DNA of 64,000 nucleotides from Aquirufa antheringensis (GTDB lineage: Bacteria > Bacteroidota > Bacteroidia > Cytophagales > Spirosomataceae): NCBI RefSeq assembly GCF_004307425.1, contig NZ_SEWZ01000002.1, positions 438,935 through 502,934 on the forward strand. The letters run 5' to 3'. The position numbers and the translations under genes are program-made. Under the pieces are notes generated by a model. The model was not told the DNA's origin. It saw nothing but the letters and a program-made list of their open reading frames with translations, and did no database searches. Each line of letters begins with the position of its first letter. Positions within the stretch are counted from its first letter, which is position 1. Positions 39,758-48,913 of this stretch are shown one piece after another.

Positions 39758-40381
39758 ATGGAAAAACACGAAGAACAATTAGCCGCGATTCAAGAAATGC
39801 GGAATTTAATGGACCGAGCCTCGCGCTTTCGTTCCATTAGCGGACTCTCTGCTGCTGTGGCAGGTTTGCTCGCTCTACTCTGTGTGGCGGTGGTGAGTCT
39901 ATTCACTGACATCCTTTTTGTAGAAGCGGAGGCCTTTGACCAAATGGCCCGCGGTACGTTTGCCACACCCGTTTTTACCTGTTTCCTGTTATTATTAGTG
40001 GTTTCTGTTGGTTTTGGGATAACGCTGGCAGCGAGAAATGCCCGTTCGAAAGGGCAATCAGCCTGGGATTCAGCCGCGAAAAGACTTGCCTATCATGTGT
40101 CCATTCCCCTCGTGGCTGGGGGTATTTTTTCTTTTCTGATGGGCCATCTTGGCTTGTGGGGATTAGTGCCCGCAATAACCTTACTTTTTTACGGATTAGC
40201 CCTATTTAATGGGAGTCATTATACGCTAGATGCTGTCCGCATTTTAGGGCTATGTGAGATGATGCTAGGTCTCTTAGCTGCCTTTTGGGTAGCGTATGGC
40301 CTCGTGATCTGGGTCGTTGGATTTGGTCTGTTGCATGTGGTTTTTGGCCTGTACCTTTATCTAAAATTCGAACGTGTCTAG
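39758..40381 (+). CDS. hypothetical membrane protein, first gene of a wHTH operon
   Basis: A 207-residue integral membrane protein starting at 39758 (MEKHEEQLAAIQEMRNLMDR); the longer frame from 39707 covers the promoter. A charged N-terminal helix precedes 'SGLSAAVAGLLALLCVAVVS' and about five further hydrophobic helices. No named family is recognised. The last 8 bp overlap the GTG start of a winged-helix regulator, and a third membrane protein gene follows, so it belongs to a coupled operon. Partner or sensor for the regulator is a plausible role (inference). Confidence 0.75.
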   Translation: MEKHEEQLAAIQEMRNLMDRASRFRSISGLSAAVAGLLALLCVAVVSLFTDILFVEAEAFDQMARGTFATPVFTCFLLLLVVSVGFGITLAARNARSKGQSAWDSAAKRLAYHVSIPLVAGGIFSFLMGHLGLWGLVPAITLLFYGLALFNGSHYTLDAVRILGLCEMMLGLLAAFWVAYGLVIWVVGFGLLHVVFGLYLYLKFERV

Positions 40382-40676
40382 TTATTTAACAGATTTCAAT
40401 AAGGTATTTGAAAGTCGTGTCCGCCTGGGCATGATGTCGTTGCTCGTCGTTCAAGAACAGGTGGATTTTGGCCAAATAAAAGAAAATCTTCAACTCAGCG
40501 ATGGTAACTTGGCCAGTCATATGGCGGCTCTAGAAAAAATGGGCTATGTGGAAGTTCGGAAACAATTTATAGGCAAGAAACCTAACACCACCTATGCGAT
40601 CACAGCCCTAGGTCGTCAAGCTTTTGTCGAGCATTTAGCATCGCTTGAAAAATTAATTCAACAAATACATCCTTGA
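40374..40676 (+). CDS. winged-helix transcriptional regulator (MarR/PadR-like)
   Basis: A 100-residue single-domain regulator with a GTG start that overlaps the upstream stop. The winged helix spans 'SRVRLGMMSLLVVQEQVDFG', 'IKENLQLSDGNLASHMAALE' and the wing 'YVEVRKQFIGKKPNTTYAIT'. It lacks a ligand domain, so signal input probably comes from a partner, perhaps the flanking membrane proteins. The upstream ACTTTG/CAAAGT inverted repeat is the likely operator. Confidence 0.88.
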   Translation: MSSYLTDFNKVFESRVRLGMMSLLVVQEQVDFGQIKENLQLSDGNLASHMAALEKMGYVEVRKQFIGKKPNTTYAITALGRQAFVEHLASLEKLIQQIHP

Positions 40677-40677
40677 T

Positions 40678-41901
40678 ATGGAAAATCAAATCATACAACA
40701 GATTGCAAATCCGGCTGCTTTAGAGCAATTATACCGTTCTAATCCGACAGCGTTTTCCCGCGCCTTTCAAGTCGTTTACCCACAAATTTCTACTTCATTG
40801 GCAGCGCAGGTTTGGCAGGAGCGCTTGGCTAAATCGTCCACCTCTTGGGGGTCGAAAGGGGATTGGATTTTGCTTGTTATTCTCGCGTCTATCGTTGCTT
40901 TTTTAATGCAGATGCCAGATCTGTTTTCGATATCACACGATCTTTATTTCCCCCGAAATATGTCATTTATTGTGATGCCAGGTATTGGAGCCTATTTTGC
41001 CTACAAACAAGGTTTAACAGTAAGACAAGTAACAGCGCCACTTTTAGTGCTGTTATCCTCTATCGTTTTTATTAATCTTTTACCAGAAGGAAGTACCACG
41101 CTAATTTTGACTTGTCTGCATATTCCGCTTTTGATTTGGCTTGCGGTAGGCTATCTTTTTGCCGGAAACGACCCAGCAAAGCGGATGGAATTTCTACGCT
41201 ACCATGGCGATTTAGTGGTGATGACGGCAGTAATCGGATTAGCGGGGGGCTTGTTTACGGGCTTGACTCTGAATCTGTTCCAACTCATAGGAATTACCAT
41301 AGAGGATTTCTATTTCCAGTATGTAGCACTCTCTATTATGCCCTCGGTACCGCTTTTTGCCACTTTTTTAGTCCGTCAAAATGGGAGTCTCGTGAGCAAA
41401 ATCTCCCCTGTGATCGCTCGTATATTTACGCCTTTGGTGACTATCACACTGGCTCTATTTCTAGGGGCGATTATTTATACAGGGAAAGACCCTTATAATG
41501 ATCGAGAATTCTTAGTTGTTTTTAATGGGATATTGATTGGGGTGATGGCCTTGATTTTGTTCTCTTTAGGCGAAGCTACGAAGGCGAATGCTTCTCGCGT
41601 GCATCAGTATTTCTTGTTCGCCTTAGCGGTGTTAGCGATCATCGATAATGGGATTGCTTTGTCGGCCATTGGATATCGACTTTTCGAGTTTGGGATAACG
41701 CCTAATCGCCTAGCGGTGCTGGGAAGTAATGCCATTGTGATGCTGCATTTGATGCTGGCTACGAAGAAGCTTTGGGAGTTTTTGAAGGGCCAAAAAACGA
41801 TCGAAGAAGTCGAACTCGGTCTCACCGCCTACTTGCCCATTTATGCTATTTGGGCAGCGATCGTCAGCTTCTTGTTTCCGCTGATTTTCCAGTTTAGTTA
41901 A
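40678..41901 (+). CDS. DUF4153-like multi-pass membrane protein
   Basis: A 407-residue protein with about ten hydrophobic helices after a soluble N-terminal 60 residues. The motif 'ITPNRLAVLGSNAIVMLHL' and C-terminal 'LPIYAIWAAIVSFLFPLIF' resemble DUF4153 proteins of Bacteroidota, which often accompany small wHTH regulators. It starts 1 bp after the regulator's stop. Function unknown. A bidirectional terminator follows. Confidence 0.75.
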   Translation: MENQIIQQIANPAALEQLYRSNPTAFSRAFQVVYPQISTSLAAQVWQERLAKSSTSWGSKGDWILLVILASIVAFLMQMPDLFSISHDLYFPRNMSFIVMPGIGAYFAYKQGLTVRQVTAPLLVLLSSIVFINLLPEGSTTLILTCLHIPLLIWLAVGYLFAGNDPAKRMEFLRYHGDLVVMTAVIGLAGGLFTGLTLNLFQLIGITIEDFYFQYVALSIMPSVPLFATFLVRQNGSLVSKISPVIARIFTPLVTITLALFLGAIIYTGKDPYNDREFLVVFNGILIGVMALILFSLGEATKANASRVHQYFLFALAVLAIIDNGIALSAIGYRLFEFGITPNRLAVLGSNAIVMLHLMLATKKLWEFLKGQKTIEEVELGLTAYLPIYAIWAAIVSFLFPLIFQFS

Positions 41902-41903
41902 TA

Positions 41904-41935
41904 AAAAAAGGCCCGGTATTTTCGGGCCTTTCTAT
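41904..41935. terminator. bidirectional intrinsic terminator
   Basis: Stem AAGGCCCG (41908-41915) and CGGGCCTT (41923-41930) with a 7-base loop, preceded by an A-run and followed by a T-rich tract; it serves the DUF4153-like gene and the convergent barrel gene. Confidence 0.8.
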
Positions 41936-41937
41936 TT

Positions 41938-44544
41938 TTATTGCATCTGCATGGCATCCATTCCGCCACCAGAATTGTTCTTTTTCATTTGGCTCATATC
42001 GAATTTACCGAAACGAAGCGATAACGTCAGACGAATCATTTGCGGGTTCGATAGGCGGTAGGATGTCTGTGAGAATCCCTCTCCGAAAGAAACGCGGGTG
42101 TTTCCACGAGAACGGGTTAGGTCATTAAACGCTAAGGTCAAAGAAGCCATATCATTTTTCAAGAACGTCTTTTTGATCGCTAAATCGATGCCAAAGAAGG
42201 GCTCAATATATCCCTGCGATGAACTTTGCGTTTGCATACCCGGAGGGCCTTGCATTCCTTGGTTCTGTGTGACTGGCACATTCGTCTTACCCTGGTAATC
42301 GCCAGACAGCTGGATGCTCCATTTTTTGGGCAAAATAAACGTGTTATTTAACTTCCCAAATACCGTCCATAAAGCCTCATTTACCTGCGTCGCATCGATG
42401 TTCGAGATATTGATTTTCGAATTATACATATTCACGTTCGCCGTCAAATCCCACCATGTCTGCAACTTGTTCGTATAAGTGAACTCTAAACCATAGTTAA
42501 TGCTCGAGTTCGCGTTCACAAACGTGTTAATCAAATCCAGTTTGCCACTAATTGGATTCGTCTCTTGTTTCAAATAACGCGTGATTAAATTGTCTGTGTA
42601 TTTGTAATATCCAGACACTAAGAAAGTCGCAGACCCTTGAGACTTGCTATAGGAAAGCTCCCCAGATGTGGTGAATTCCGGTACTAAATCCGCGTTTCCG
42701 CGCTGGATGTTCAAGCTATCGCTGTAGTCTACGAATGGAATAATTTGGAAGAAATTAGGACGATTTACGCGGCGCGTGACGCTTAATTGCAATTGATCCG
42801 TCTTTGATAAATCTTTTTTCAAGAAGATAGATGGGAACAAGCTAAGCGGGTATTTATTGTTAAATGCCTGGTTTGTATTCAACAATTTTCCTTCGTATTC
42901 TGAGCTTTCGCCACGTAATCCGATTTTGTAAGAGAGCGTTTTGCTCGCCTTGCCTGAGATAGAAAAATAGGCCGCATACACCTTATTCGTACTCTCGTAG
43001 TTCGTCGAGGCAGAGGTGATCGTTCTATAAACGTCTGAGCCCACCGGTTTCAATGTGTTCGTATTCTCATTCGCTAACTCATTGATTTGCGCTCTTACAC
43101 CCGTTTCGATGGTGCCCTCGTTTTTAATGGGTGTCACGTAATCTAACTGAACGGTCATGAAGGCATTTTTTCCAGAGCCGATGTTTTTCTGAATTTGTGT
43201 CCCAGTGATGGTATTGTTGTTTAGGTAATCCGTAGTGAAAGTACCTTCTCCTTTGTTTGTTCCGCCAAAGTAGTTCAAATCTCCCGTTAACTCTCTCCCT
43301 GCTTTCGGGTAAGTATGTTTGAATCCGGCTTGGAATCCAGACGGCTTAAATTCGCGGGAGCTCTCAGAAACGCGGTGACTTAAGGTAGTCAGCCCATTCA
43401 CGGTACTTGAAATATAGGTGTCCTCCGTAGGCTTAAATTGACCGCCCCCACCAAAGAAAGCACCTAAAGACAAGGTCGTCCGATTGCTCGCTGCATAATC
43501 TGCTGAAACACGCGGGAAAAACATCACCCCTTGTGTCTTATTATCTGATTCTTGACTGACAGAAGACAAAATGCCACCTAAATCACTCGTACGCTCACTA
43601 TTTCCAATGGAATTATTGCGTACACGCATGTTCATCAGAGTGGCTGTCAAGTTCCATTTGTTCTGTTGGTAGGTGAAATTCCCCATGATATTCGAACCGC
43701 CAAAACGATCCGCCCCCACGTTCACCATTCCATTATAGCCATTCTTTTTGTTTTTCTTTAACACGATGTTAATGATACCCGCCATACTTCCGGATGCATC
43801 GTATTTCGCGGATGGATTCGTGATTACCTCTACTTTTTCAATAATGTCGGCTGGAATTTGATCCATCGAAAGGCTGGTAGGACGACCATCAATAAACAAG
43901 GTCGGATTCGCATTACGCACTTTCACATTACCGTCGATGTCGACTTGCACGGAAGGGATATTACGCATGACGTCGATCGCGGTTCCACCCGTTGTCACTA
44001 AGTTTTGCGCCACATTAAAAGACTTTTTATCGATGTCCATTTCGACCAAAGACTTCGTCCCCGTCACTACCACATTCTCTAATTCTTTCGAATCCTGTGC
44101 TAATTTAATGTTCCCTAAATCTTTCTCAAAGGCTGCCATCATTTTCGCCATATCAGGCTGAACTCCTGGCTCCATTTTAGGCATTTCAAAAGCAACCGCT
44201 GCTTCGTAGTTTTTGTAACCCACAAAGGAGATTTTGATTTTTAAACGTGCGTTTACGGGAATTTCTTTGAAGTTAAAGTCACCGTTTAGTTCGGCTGTTT
44301 GAGCTTTCACTAAGATGTCTTTGCTTTGTTTTGTCGCCGGATCAACAGTCGTCTTTAGTAAAACAACAGAGGCGAATTCTACCGGTTTTCCCATTTCGTC
44401 TACGACTTTTCCGAAGACGTGACCTTGGTTTAAATTGGCTCCCGGTCCGCGGGCACCAGCTCCTGCAGGAGGACCTCCTGGAACTTGGGCAAAGGTGGAA
44501 ATGGATAATAGCGCGATGAGCGCAGTAGCAAGTATTTTTTTCAT
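41938..44544 (-). CDS. outer-membrane beta-barrel protein (TonB-dependent receptor-like, OMP_b-brl_3)
   Basis: An 868-residue exported protein starting at the ATG at 44544 (MKKILATALIALLSISTFA); a TTG 18 bp upstream is less likely. The mature N terminus is Gly/Pro-rich ('QVPGGPPAGAGARGPGANL'), followed by a CarboxypepD_reg domain ('GHVFGKVVDEMGKPVEFASV'), a plug ('MRNIPSVQVDIDGNVKVRNA', 'ADIIEKVEVITNPSAKYDAS') and a barrel of the outer membrane beta-barrel 3 type. It ends in Met/Gln-rich 'GGGMDAMQMQ'. No SusD gene adjoins it. Substrate unknown. Confidence 0.9.
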   Translation of the reverse strand: MKKILATALIALLSISTFAQVPGGPPAGAGARGPGANLNQGHVFGKVVDEMGKPVEFASVVLLKTTVDPATKQSKDILVKAQTAELNGDFNFKEIPVNARLKIKISFVGYKNYEAAVAFEMPKMEPGVQPDMAKMMAAFEKDLGNIKLAQDSKELENVVVTGTKSLVEMDIDKKSFNVAQNLVTTGGTAIDVMRNIPSVQVDIDGNVKVRNANPTLFIDGRPTSLSMDQIPADIIEKVEVITNPSAKYDASGSMAGIINIVLKKNKKNGYNGMVNVGADRFGGSNIMGNFTYQQNKWNLTATLMNMRVRNNSIGNSERTSDLGGILSSVSQESDNKTQGVMFFPRVSADYAASNRTTLSLGAFFGGGGQFKPTEDTYISSTVNGLTTLSHRVSESSREFKPSGFQAGFKHTYPKAGRELTGDLNYFGGTNKGEGTFTTDYLNNNTITGTQIQKNIGSGKNAFMTVQLDYVTPIKNEGTIETGVRAQINELANENTNTLKPVGSDVYRTITSASTNYESTNKVYAAYFSISGKASKTLSYKIGLRGESSEYEGKLLNTNQAFNNKYPLSLFPSIFLKKDLSKTDQLQLSVTRRVNRPNFFQIIPFVDYSDSLNIQRGNADLVPEFTTSGELSYSKSQGSATFLVSGYYKYTDNLITRYLKQETNPISGKLDLINTFVNANSSINYGLEFTYTNKLQTWWDLTANVNMYNSKINISNIDATQVNEALWTVFGKLNNTFILPKKWSIQLSGDYQGKTNVPVTQNQGMQGPPGMQTQSSSQGYIEPFFGIDLAIKKTFLKNDMASLTLAFNDLTRSRGNTRVSFGEGFSQTSYRLSNPQMIRLTLSLRFGKFDMSQMKKNNSGGGMDAMQMQ

Positions 44545-44575
44545 TAGGTGGATTGATTTCAATTAAATTGTACCA

Positions 44576-44583
44576 CAAAGGTA
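44576..44583 (-). promoter_or_regulatory. -7 promoter element for the barrel gene
   Basis: Minus strand reads TACCTTTG, a full TAnnTTTG match 32 bp before the ATG at 44544. It lies inside the short palindrome GTACC/GGTAC. Confidence 0.5.
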
Positions 44584-44678
44584 CATTCAATTCTATGAAT
44601 AGGCCATTTTTTCTGCCTGACGGTCGATTGTAGAGATGAATGATGGATATTGTGCGAGAAAAGGTTTTTCTTTACAGG

Positions 44679-45005
44679 ATGAAAAAGCTCCTTTTACTCT
44701 TTTTTTTGTCTTCCTTCGTAGCAGCCGCACAAACCAAACCTGCTGGTAAACTAGACGCGTCTAAACCTGTTTTGGTCCTAGAAACCTCGTGTGGCTCTTG
44801 CAATTTTGAGATGCCTGGTAAGGAATGTTTTCTCGCTGTAAAATTCGAAGGGAAGGCCTACGCTGTGCAGGGAACTTCTATCGATGATCACGGAGATGCG
44901 CACGATGAGAAAGGGTTTTGTATGGCGGTGCGCAAGGCTAAGGTGCAAGGTAGTGTGAAAGACGACAAATTTGTGGTCAGCTACTTTGAACTATTAAAAC
45001 CCTAA
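44679..45005 (+). CDS. DUF6370 family secreted protein
   Basis: A 108-residue protein starting at 44679 (MKKLLLLFFLSSFVAAA, then QTKPAG). The mature domain has conserved cysteines in 'TSCGSCNFEMPGKECFLAVK' and 'GFCMAVRKAKVQG' and acidic/His residues in 'IDDHGDAHDEKGF', which suggests a metal site or disulfide-stabilised fold. I recall this pattern from the DUF6370 family, which has no known function. It ends overlapping by 4 bp the convergent MFS gene. Confidence 0.75.
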   Translation: MKKLLLLFFLSSFVAAAQTKPAGKLDASKPVLVLETSCGSCNFEMPGKECFLAVKFEGKAYAVQGTSIDDHGDAHDEKGFCMAVRKAKVQGSVKDDKFVVSYFELLKP

Positions 45006-46192
45006 GCAATATACTTTCTCCCAATCCCAAACAAAATCGTGTTCGCTAGCACCGCACAACCCACGATGATGATGGCCATCGTGAACGGCGTTCCATCGAA
45101 AAGTAAACCCACTAAGGTCGCACAAACCGCACCCCAAGCCATTTGAATAGAGCCCAGCATCGCTGAAGCTGTTCCGGCACCTCTATGAAAAGGTTTTAGT
45201 GCGAGGGTCGCCACATTTGGGAAATTGAATCCTTGGCAGCCCATAATCAGGAATAAAAGCCCAATGTTTACTTCCATTGAAAGTAGATTTAGTTTCGCTA
45301 ATACCGATAATAATATCCCTAAAACCAATTGCGTAGGGAGCGTCACTTTTAAAATTTGTAAGCTCGAATACTTTTTCAAAACAACGCGATTCAACTGACT
45401 CGCGGAGATAATTCCGGAGGCAACAATCGCAAAAATGAAGCCAAATTTAGACTCATCCACGCCATAATAGGTTAAAAATGTCAAAGGCGCTCCTCCTACG
45501 TAGGTAAAAATACTACCTGCACCAATGGCACCTGTAAAAGCGAAAACCAAGTATTCTTTCTCCTTAAATAAAGCCTTGTAAGCTTTCAGTATAGTGGAGA
45601 TGCGGAATGGTCCACCGTGCTCGCGATTGGTCTTTTCCGGTAACCAGGATTTGATCAAGAAAATGATTACTAAAAGGATGAAGGCCAAAACCAAAAAGAT
45701 CGCTTCCCAGTTCGCAATCGTTAACAATAAACTACCTAAAGAAGGCGCTAAAATGGGGGAAACCCCTAAAATCAAGATCATCAATGACATGACCTTAGGC
45801 CGATCTTTTTCTTCAAACGTTTCCCGAATAACGGCATTGGGAGCGACCATTCCCACACTTCCACCCAGCGCTTGGAACAAACGAAATACGACTAACATTT
45901 CCACAGATGTCGCAAAGGCGCAAGCGATCGAACTCAGTACATAGACAGATAATCCAATATAGAGGACGTTTTTACGACCAAAATGGTCTAATAAGGGGCC
46001 GCTAATGAGCTGACCCATACAGATACCAAAAAAGAAACTGGATAGCGTGTAGCCCATTTCTTCTTGAGAACAATGCAGGGCTGAGGCGATGTTTTTAAAG
46101 GCCGGCAAATACATGTCGATGGACAGGGGTCCAATGGCTGACAAGATTCCGAGTATTAAGATGATTTTCGTGCGGTTAGCAGAAGTAGGCAT
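45002..46192 (-). CDS. Bcr/CflA family multidrug MFS exporter
   Basis: A 396-residue inner-membrane transporter with 12 predicted helices. The start at 46192 (MPTSANRTKIILILGILSAI) is preferred over an upstream TTG. Family marks are 'LSAIGPLSIDMYLPAFKNIA', the motif A-like 'GPLLDHFGRKNVLYIG' and 'RLFQALGGSVGMVAPNAVIR'. The family exports bicyclomycin, sulfonamides, chloramphenicol or cysteine; the substrate here is unknown. It has its own -7 element and lies 44 bp after the TolC gene on the same strand. Confidence 0.92.
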   Translation of the reverse strand: MPTSANRTKIILILGILSAIGPLSIDMYLPAFKNIASALHCSQEEMGYTLSSFFFGICMGQLISGPLLDHFGRKNVLYIGLSVYVLSSIACAFATSVEMLVVFRLFQALGGSVGMVAPNAVIRETFEEKDRPKVMSLMILILGVSPILAPSLGSLLLTIANWEAIFLVLAFILLVIIFLIKSWLPEKTNREHGGPFRISTILKAYKALFKEKEYLVFAFTGAIGAGSIFTYVGGAPLTFLTYYGVDESKFGFIFAIVASGIISASQLNRVVLKKYSSLQILKVTLPTQLVLGILLSVLAKLNLLSMEVNIGLLFLIMGCQGFNFPNVATLALKPFHRGAGTASAMLGSIQMAWGAVCATLVGLLFDGTPFTMAIIIVGCAVLANTILFGIGRKYIA

Positions 46193-46216
46193 TAGAGAGG
46201 GGGTATTTTGAAGACG

Positions 46217-46224
46217 CAAAGGTA
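46217..46224 (-). promoter_or_regulatory. -7 promoter element for the Bcr/CflA gene
   Basis: Minus strand reads TACCTTTG, matching TAnnTTTG, 24 bp before the ATG at 46192. Confidence 0.5.
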
Positions 46225-46236
46225 CGCCTAATTATC

Positions 46237-47625
46237 CTAAATTAATACCCCCGCACTCGCCTGCAACGCATAGATCGTTTTAAACAAGTAGGCTTTTAGC
46301 TCCGTTAATTTCTCTGCCGCTTCCATCGCTTTTGTTTCCCTACTGTTAATTAAGAACAAAGAAGATTCTCCTTGCGCGAAGCGGGACTCCTCGGCTTTTA
46401 CAAGGGCTTGGTAGTTTTTTAACGCTTTTTCCTGTGTCTGAATCTGCTTTTTTAAGCTCTCTACCTGATTAACATAGGCGTTCACTTTTACTTGAATCTG
46501 TTGCTTTTTCTTTGAGAGATTCAGCGACTCTTCTTCTATTTTTAATTTCGCTAAGGCATAATCCGCTCTCCCCTTCGATAGGCGTAAGGGCATTTCAAAT
46601 TTAATCCCATACTGGTAATTATTCTCGAATAAAGGACGAGCCTCTAGGCTAGGGCTAAGGCCTTTAGACAAGGCATTATAGCTTACGTCGAGTTTTGGTA
46701 AGAGGCTTTGGAACTTCAATTTCTTCTCCACTTGCAATCCCTGTATTTTAAACTGATAGGCGCTTAAATCTGGATGGTTTGCATAGGCCTTTTCGAGCAA
46801 GGAGGAGAGATTCAAATCAAAGTCTGCGATCCAAGCAAATTCATTTGTGACTTCCGCCGGCTGCACTTCCGCAGGCAATTCCTGGGGGCTGTTATTTTCC
46901 TGCCACAAATAAACCGAAAGCGATAAGCGAGCGTTCTCTCTTTCGACCCATTTTGCCTGGTAGAGATTGTCGAAATATTGCAACTGTGTCGTTGCCTCGA
47001 GCGTATCTATAGCGGGTCTTTCACCTAATTCCACACTGCGCTTAACGAATGAAACGCGCGCCTCTGCGATCTGTAGGTTTTGATCTACAATCTTTAAAAC
47101 GCGCACACTTTTTACCCAGTTCCAATACGACGCCATCGCATCGGAAAATAGGTCATTCAAGATGCTTCTTTGCTGTTGCAACGCCATCTGATTCATCAGC
47201 TTCGCCTGTTGTAAACTCGCTCTTCGCTGATCCATGAACAGGTTTTTCGCGAGTGGAACGCTGATGCCCAGGTAGCTGGTTTCACCCAACGTTTGGCTGG
47301 GGTTTAGACGAGAACCACCCAAGTTTTCTATACCGGAACTTAGTTCGATCCCGTACCAGGTGGGAATGCTTAATTCTGGTGCGTGGTATTCGTAATAGTT
47401 TTTTCCGTCGAACGTCTTTTGCGTGCTGTAGTGACTTAAGATGGGATCGAAACCCCCTCTGGCTTGCAGAATTTGAGCCTCTGATTTTTGCACACCGATA
47501 CTCGCCTGCTTCGCGAGTGGGTGGTAGGTTTGCACGATTTTCAGAAACGCCTCGGGGTATAAAACAGGCGTTTGGGCAAAGCTGGTAAAGCTGAGAAACA
47601 AGAAAACGAGTAGACTATTTTTCAT
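46237..47625 (-). CDS. TolC family outer-membrane efflux protein
   Basis: A 462-residue exported channel protein (signal MKNSLLVFLFLSFTSFA). Its two repeats of long amphipathic coiled coils are visible, for example 'QQQRSILNDLFSDAMASYWN' and 'KKQQIQVKVNAYVNQVESLK'. The N-terminal 'LKIVQTYHPLAKQASIGVQK' is typical of the OEP domain. It is the last gene of the ABC-HlyD-TolC operon, starting 11 bp inside the HlyD gene, and would form the outer-membrane duct of the tripartite exporter. Confidence 0.92.
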   Translation of the reverse strand: MKNSLLVFLFLSFTSFAQTPVLYPEAFLKIVQTYHPLAKQASIGVQKSEAQILQARGGFDPILSHYSTQKTFDGKNYYEYHAPELSIPTWYGIELSSGIENLGGSRLNPSQTLGETSYLGISVPLAKNLFMDQRRASLQQAKLMNQMALQQQRSILNDLFSDAMASYWNWVKSVRVLKIVDQNLQIAEARVSFVKRSVELGERPAIDTLEATTQLQYFDNLYQAKWVERENARLSLSVYLWQENNSPQELPAEVQPAEVTNEFAWIADFDLNLSSLLEKAYANHPDLSAYQFKIQGLQVEKKLKFQSLLPKLDVSYNALSKGLSPSLEARPLFENNYQYGIKFEMPLRLSKGRADYALAKLKIEEESLNLSKKKQQIQVKVNAYVNQVESLKKQIQTQEKALKNYQALVKAEESRFAQGESSLFLINSRETKAMEAAEKLTELKAYLFKTIYALQASAGVLI

Positions 47626-48913
47626 CCTTTGTTACCGTATAAAAATCGGCTGGGAAGCCATTGATATTTCGCCATAATTCGTACCAAAGTGGTACGTCAT
47701 TTAACAAGGTAATACCTTGGGCTCCAGCGCCCATCTTAATTTGTTTAGGCCACTTTTTATCTTTCGGATTTTCCACCACGATCACCCGGAACATCCCTTT
47801 TTCATCGATGTTATTTTCGATAGCCCGAATCTTTCCAGGGAAAGTTCCAAAACTTTGGTCTGGCCATCCTCCCGCAAAAATGATCGCAGGGAAACCATCA
47901 AAAATAAATCGCACATCCTGACCAGGAGACACTAAAGGCAAATCTACCGGTCGAACATACATCTCCACCGCGTAATGGGTATTTTGTGGAACGATCGTCA
48001 ATAACTCTTCGCCATCCTTCAAAATTTCCCCGATACCTGCCTTTTTTGCATTGATCACCTGCCCACTTTGTGGCGCTAAAATGTAATACATCCCGTCTCG
48101 AATGGTATAACTAGCGACTTGGTTCTCTAGTTTAGCGACGTCCCCTTTACCCGTCTCGATCATGCCTAAGCTTTGGAATTTTTCTCCCTCCGCCTTGTTC
48201 ATTTTCTCGCTGTATTCTTGGTCCACTCCGCGTAATTCAATTCTTGTATTTTGAATCTCTTGTAGCGTTTGGTTTACCTTATTTTCAGCGGTTGTTTTTT
48301 TCGCTAAGGAATTCTGCATGGACGCATTTCGCTGCTGGAATTGTGTCTGAGAAATCAATCCCTCTTTGTACATTTTTTGGTTACGTTCGAACTGGTCTTT
48401 CACTAAGTTATACTCATTCGACGCAGCCTCAAACTCCGCTTTTTCTCCCGTCAACTTCTGCTGCAAAGCCGTGATCTTATTCGTTAATTGATCCTGCTTT
48501 AAAGCTTTGGAGGAACGCAAATTAGCGATTTGATCCTCCGTTGACTTTACCTTTTGTTCGTAATAAGAGACTGTCCCTTTTTTTGCATCCAGTTGCTCTT
48601 GCGTTCTCGAAATCAATTTAGGATCGAGGTATTCGGCTTTAATCTCAGAGATTTTTGCTAACGTATCTCCCTGCTCCACGAAGTCCCCTTCTTTTACCCA
48701 CCAGCGGCTGATTTTACCTGCGATAGGGCTATAAATCTTTTGTGGTTTTTGTTCTTGGTACAGACTGGTAATCTGTCCTTTTGAACGAATGTTTTGGGTC
48801 CATGGCAGGAAAAGTACCCCCAGTAAAATAAGGCCTAAACCGATTAACCAAGGCTTCGTTGCGGGCCCTTTATCCCGTAGATAAATCTGATTAAATGACT
48901 TAAACTTTTCCAT
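47615..48913 (-). CDS. HlyD family membrane fusion protein
   Basis: A 432-residue periplasmic adaptor. One N-terminal transmembrane helix ('KPWLIGLGLILLGVLFLPW') is followed by a biotinyl-lipoyl half ('PIAGKISRWWVKEGDFVEQG'), a long coiled-coil hairpin of about 170 residues ('LRSSKALKQDQLTNKITALQ') and the second lipoyl/beta-barrel section ('YYILAPQSGQVINAKKAGIG'). It links the ABC protein to TolC. The start lies 14 bp inside the ABC gene and the stop overlaps tolC, so the three are translated as a unit. Confidence 0.92.
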   Translation of the reverse strand: MEKFKSFNQIYLRDKGPATKPWLIGLGLILLGVLFLPWTQNIRSKGQITSLYQEQKPQKIYSPIAGKISRWWVKEGDFVEQGDTLAKISEIKAEYLDPKLISRTQEQLDAKKGTVSYYEQKVKSTEDQIANLRSSKALKQDQLTNKITALQQKLTGEKAEFEAASNEYNLVKDQFERNQKMYKEGLISQTQFQQRNASMQNSLAKKTTAENKVNQTLQEIQNTRIELRGVDQEYSEKMNKAEGEKFQSLGMIETGKGDVAKLENQVASYTIRDGMYYILAPQSGQVINAKKAGIGEILKDGEELLTIVPQNTHYAVEMYVRPVDLPLVSPGQDVRFIFDGFPAIIFAGGWPDQSFGTFPGKIRAIENNIDEKGMFRVIVVENPKDKKWPKQIKMGAGAQGITLLNDVPLWYELWRNINGFPADFYTVTKDEK

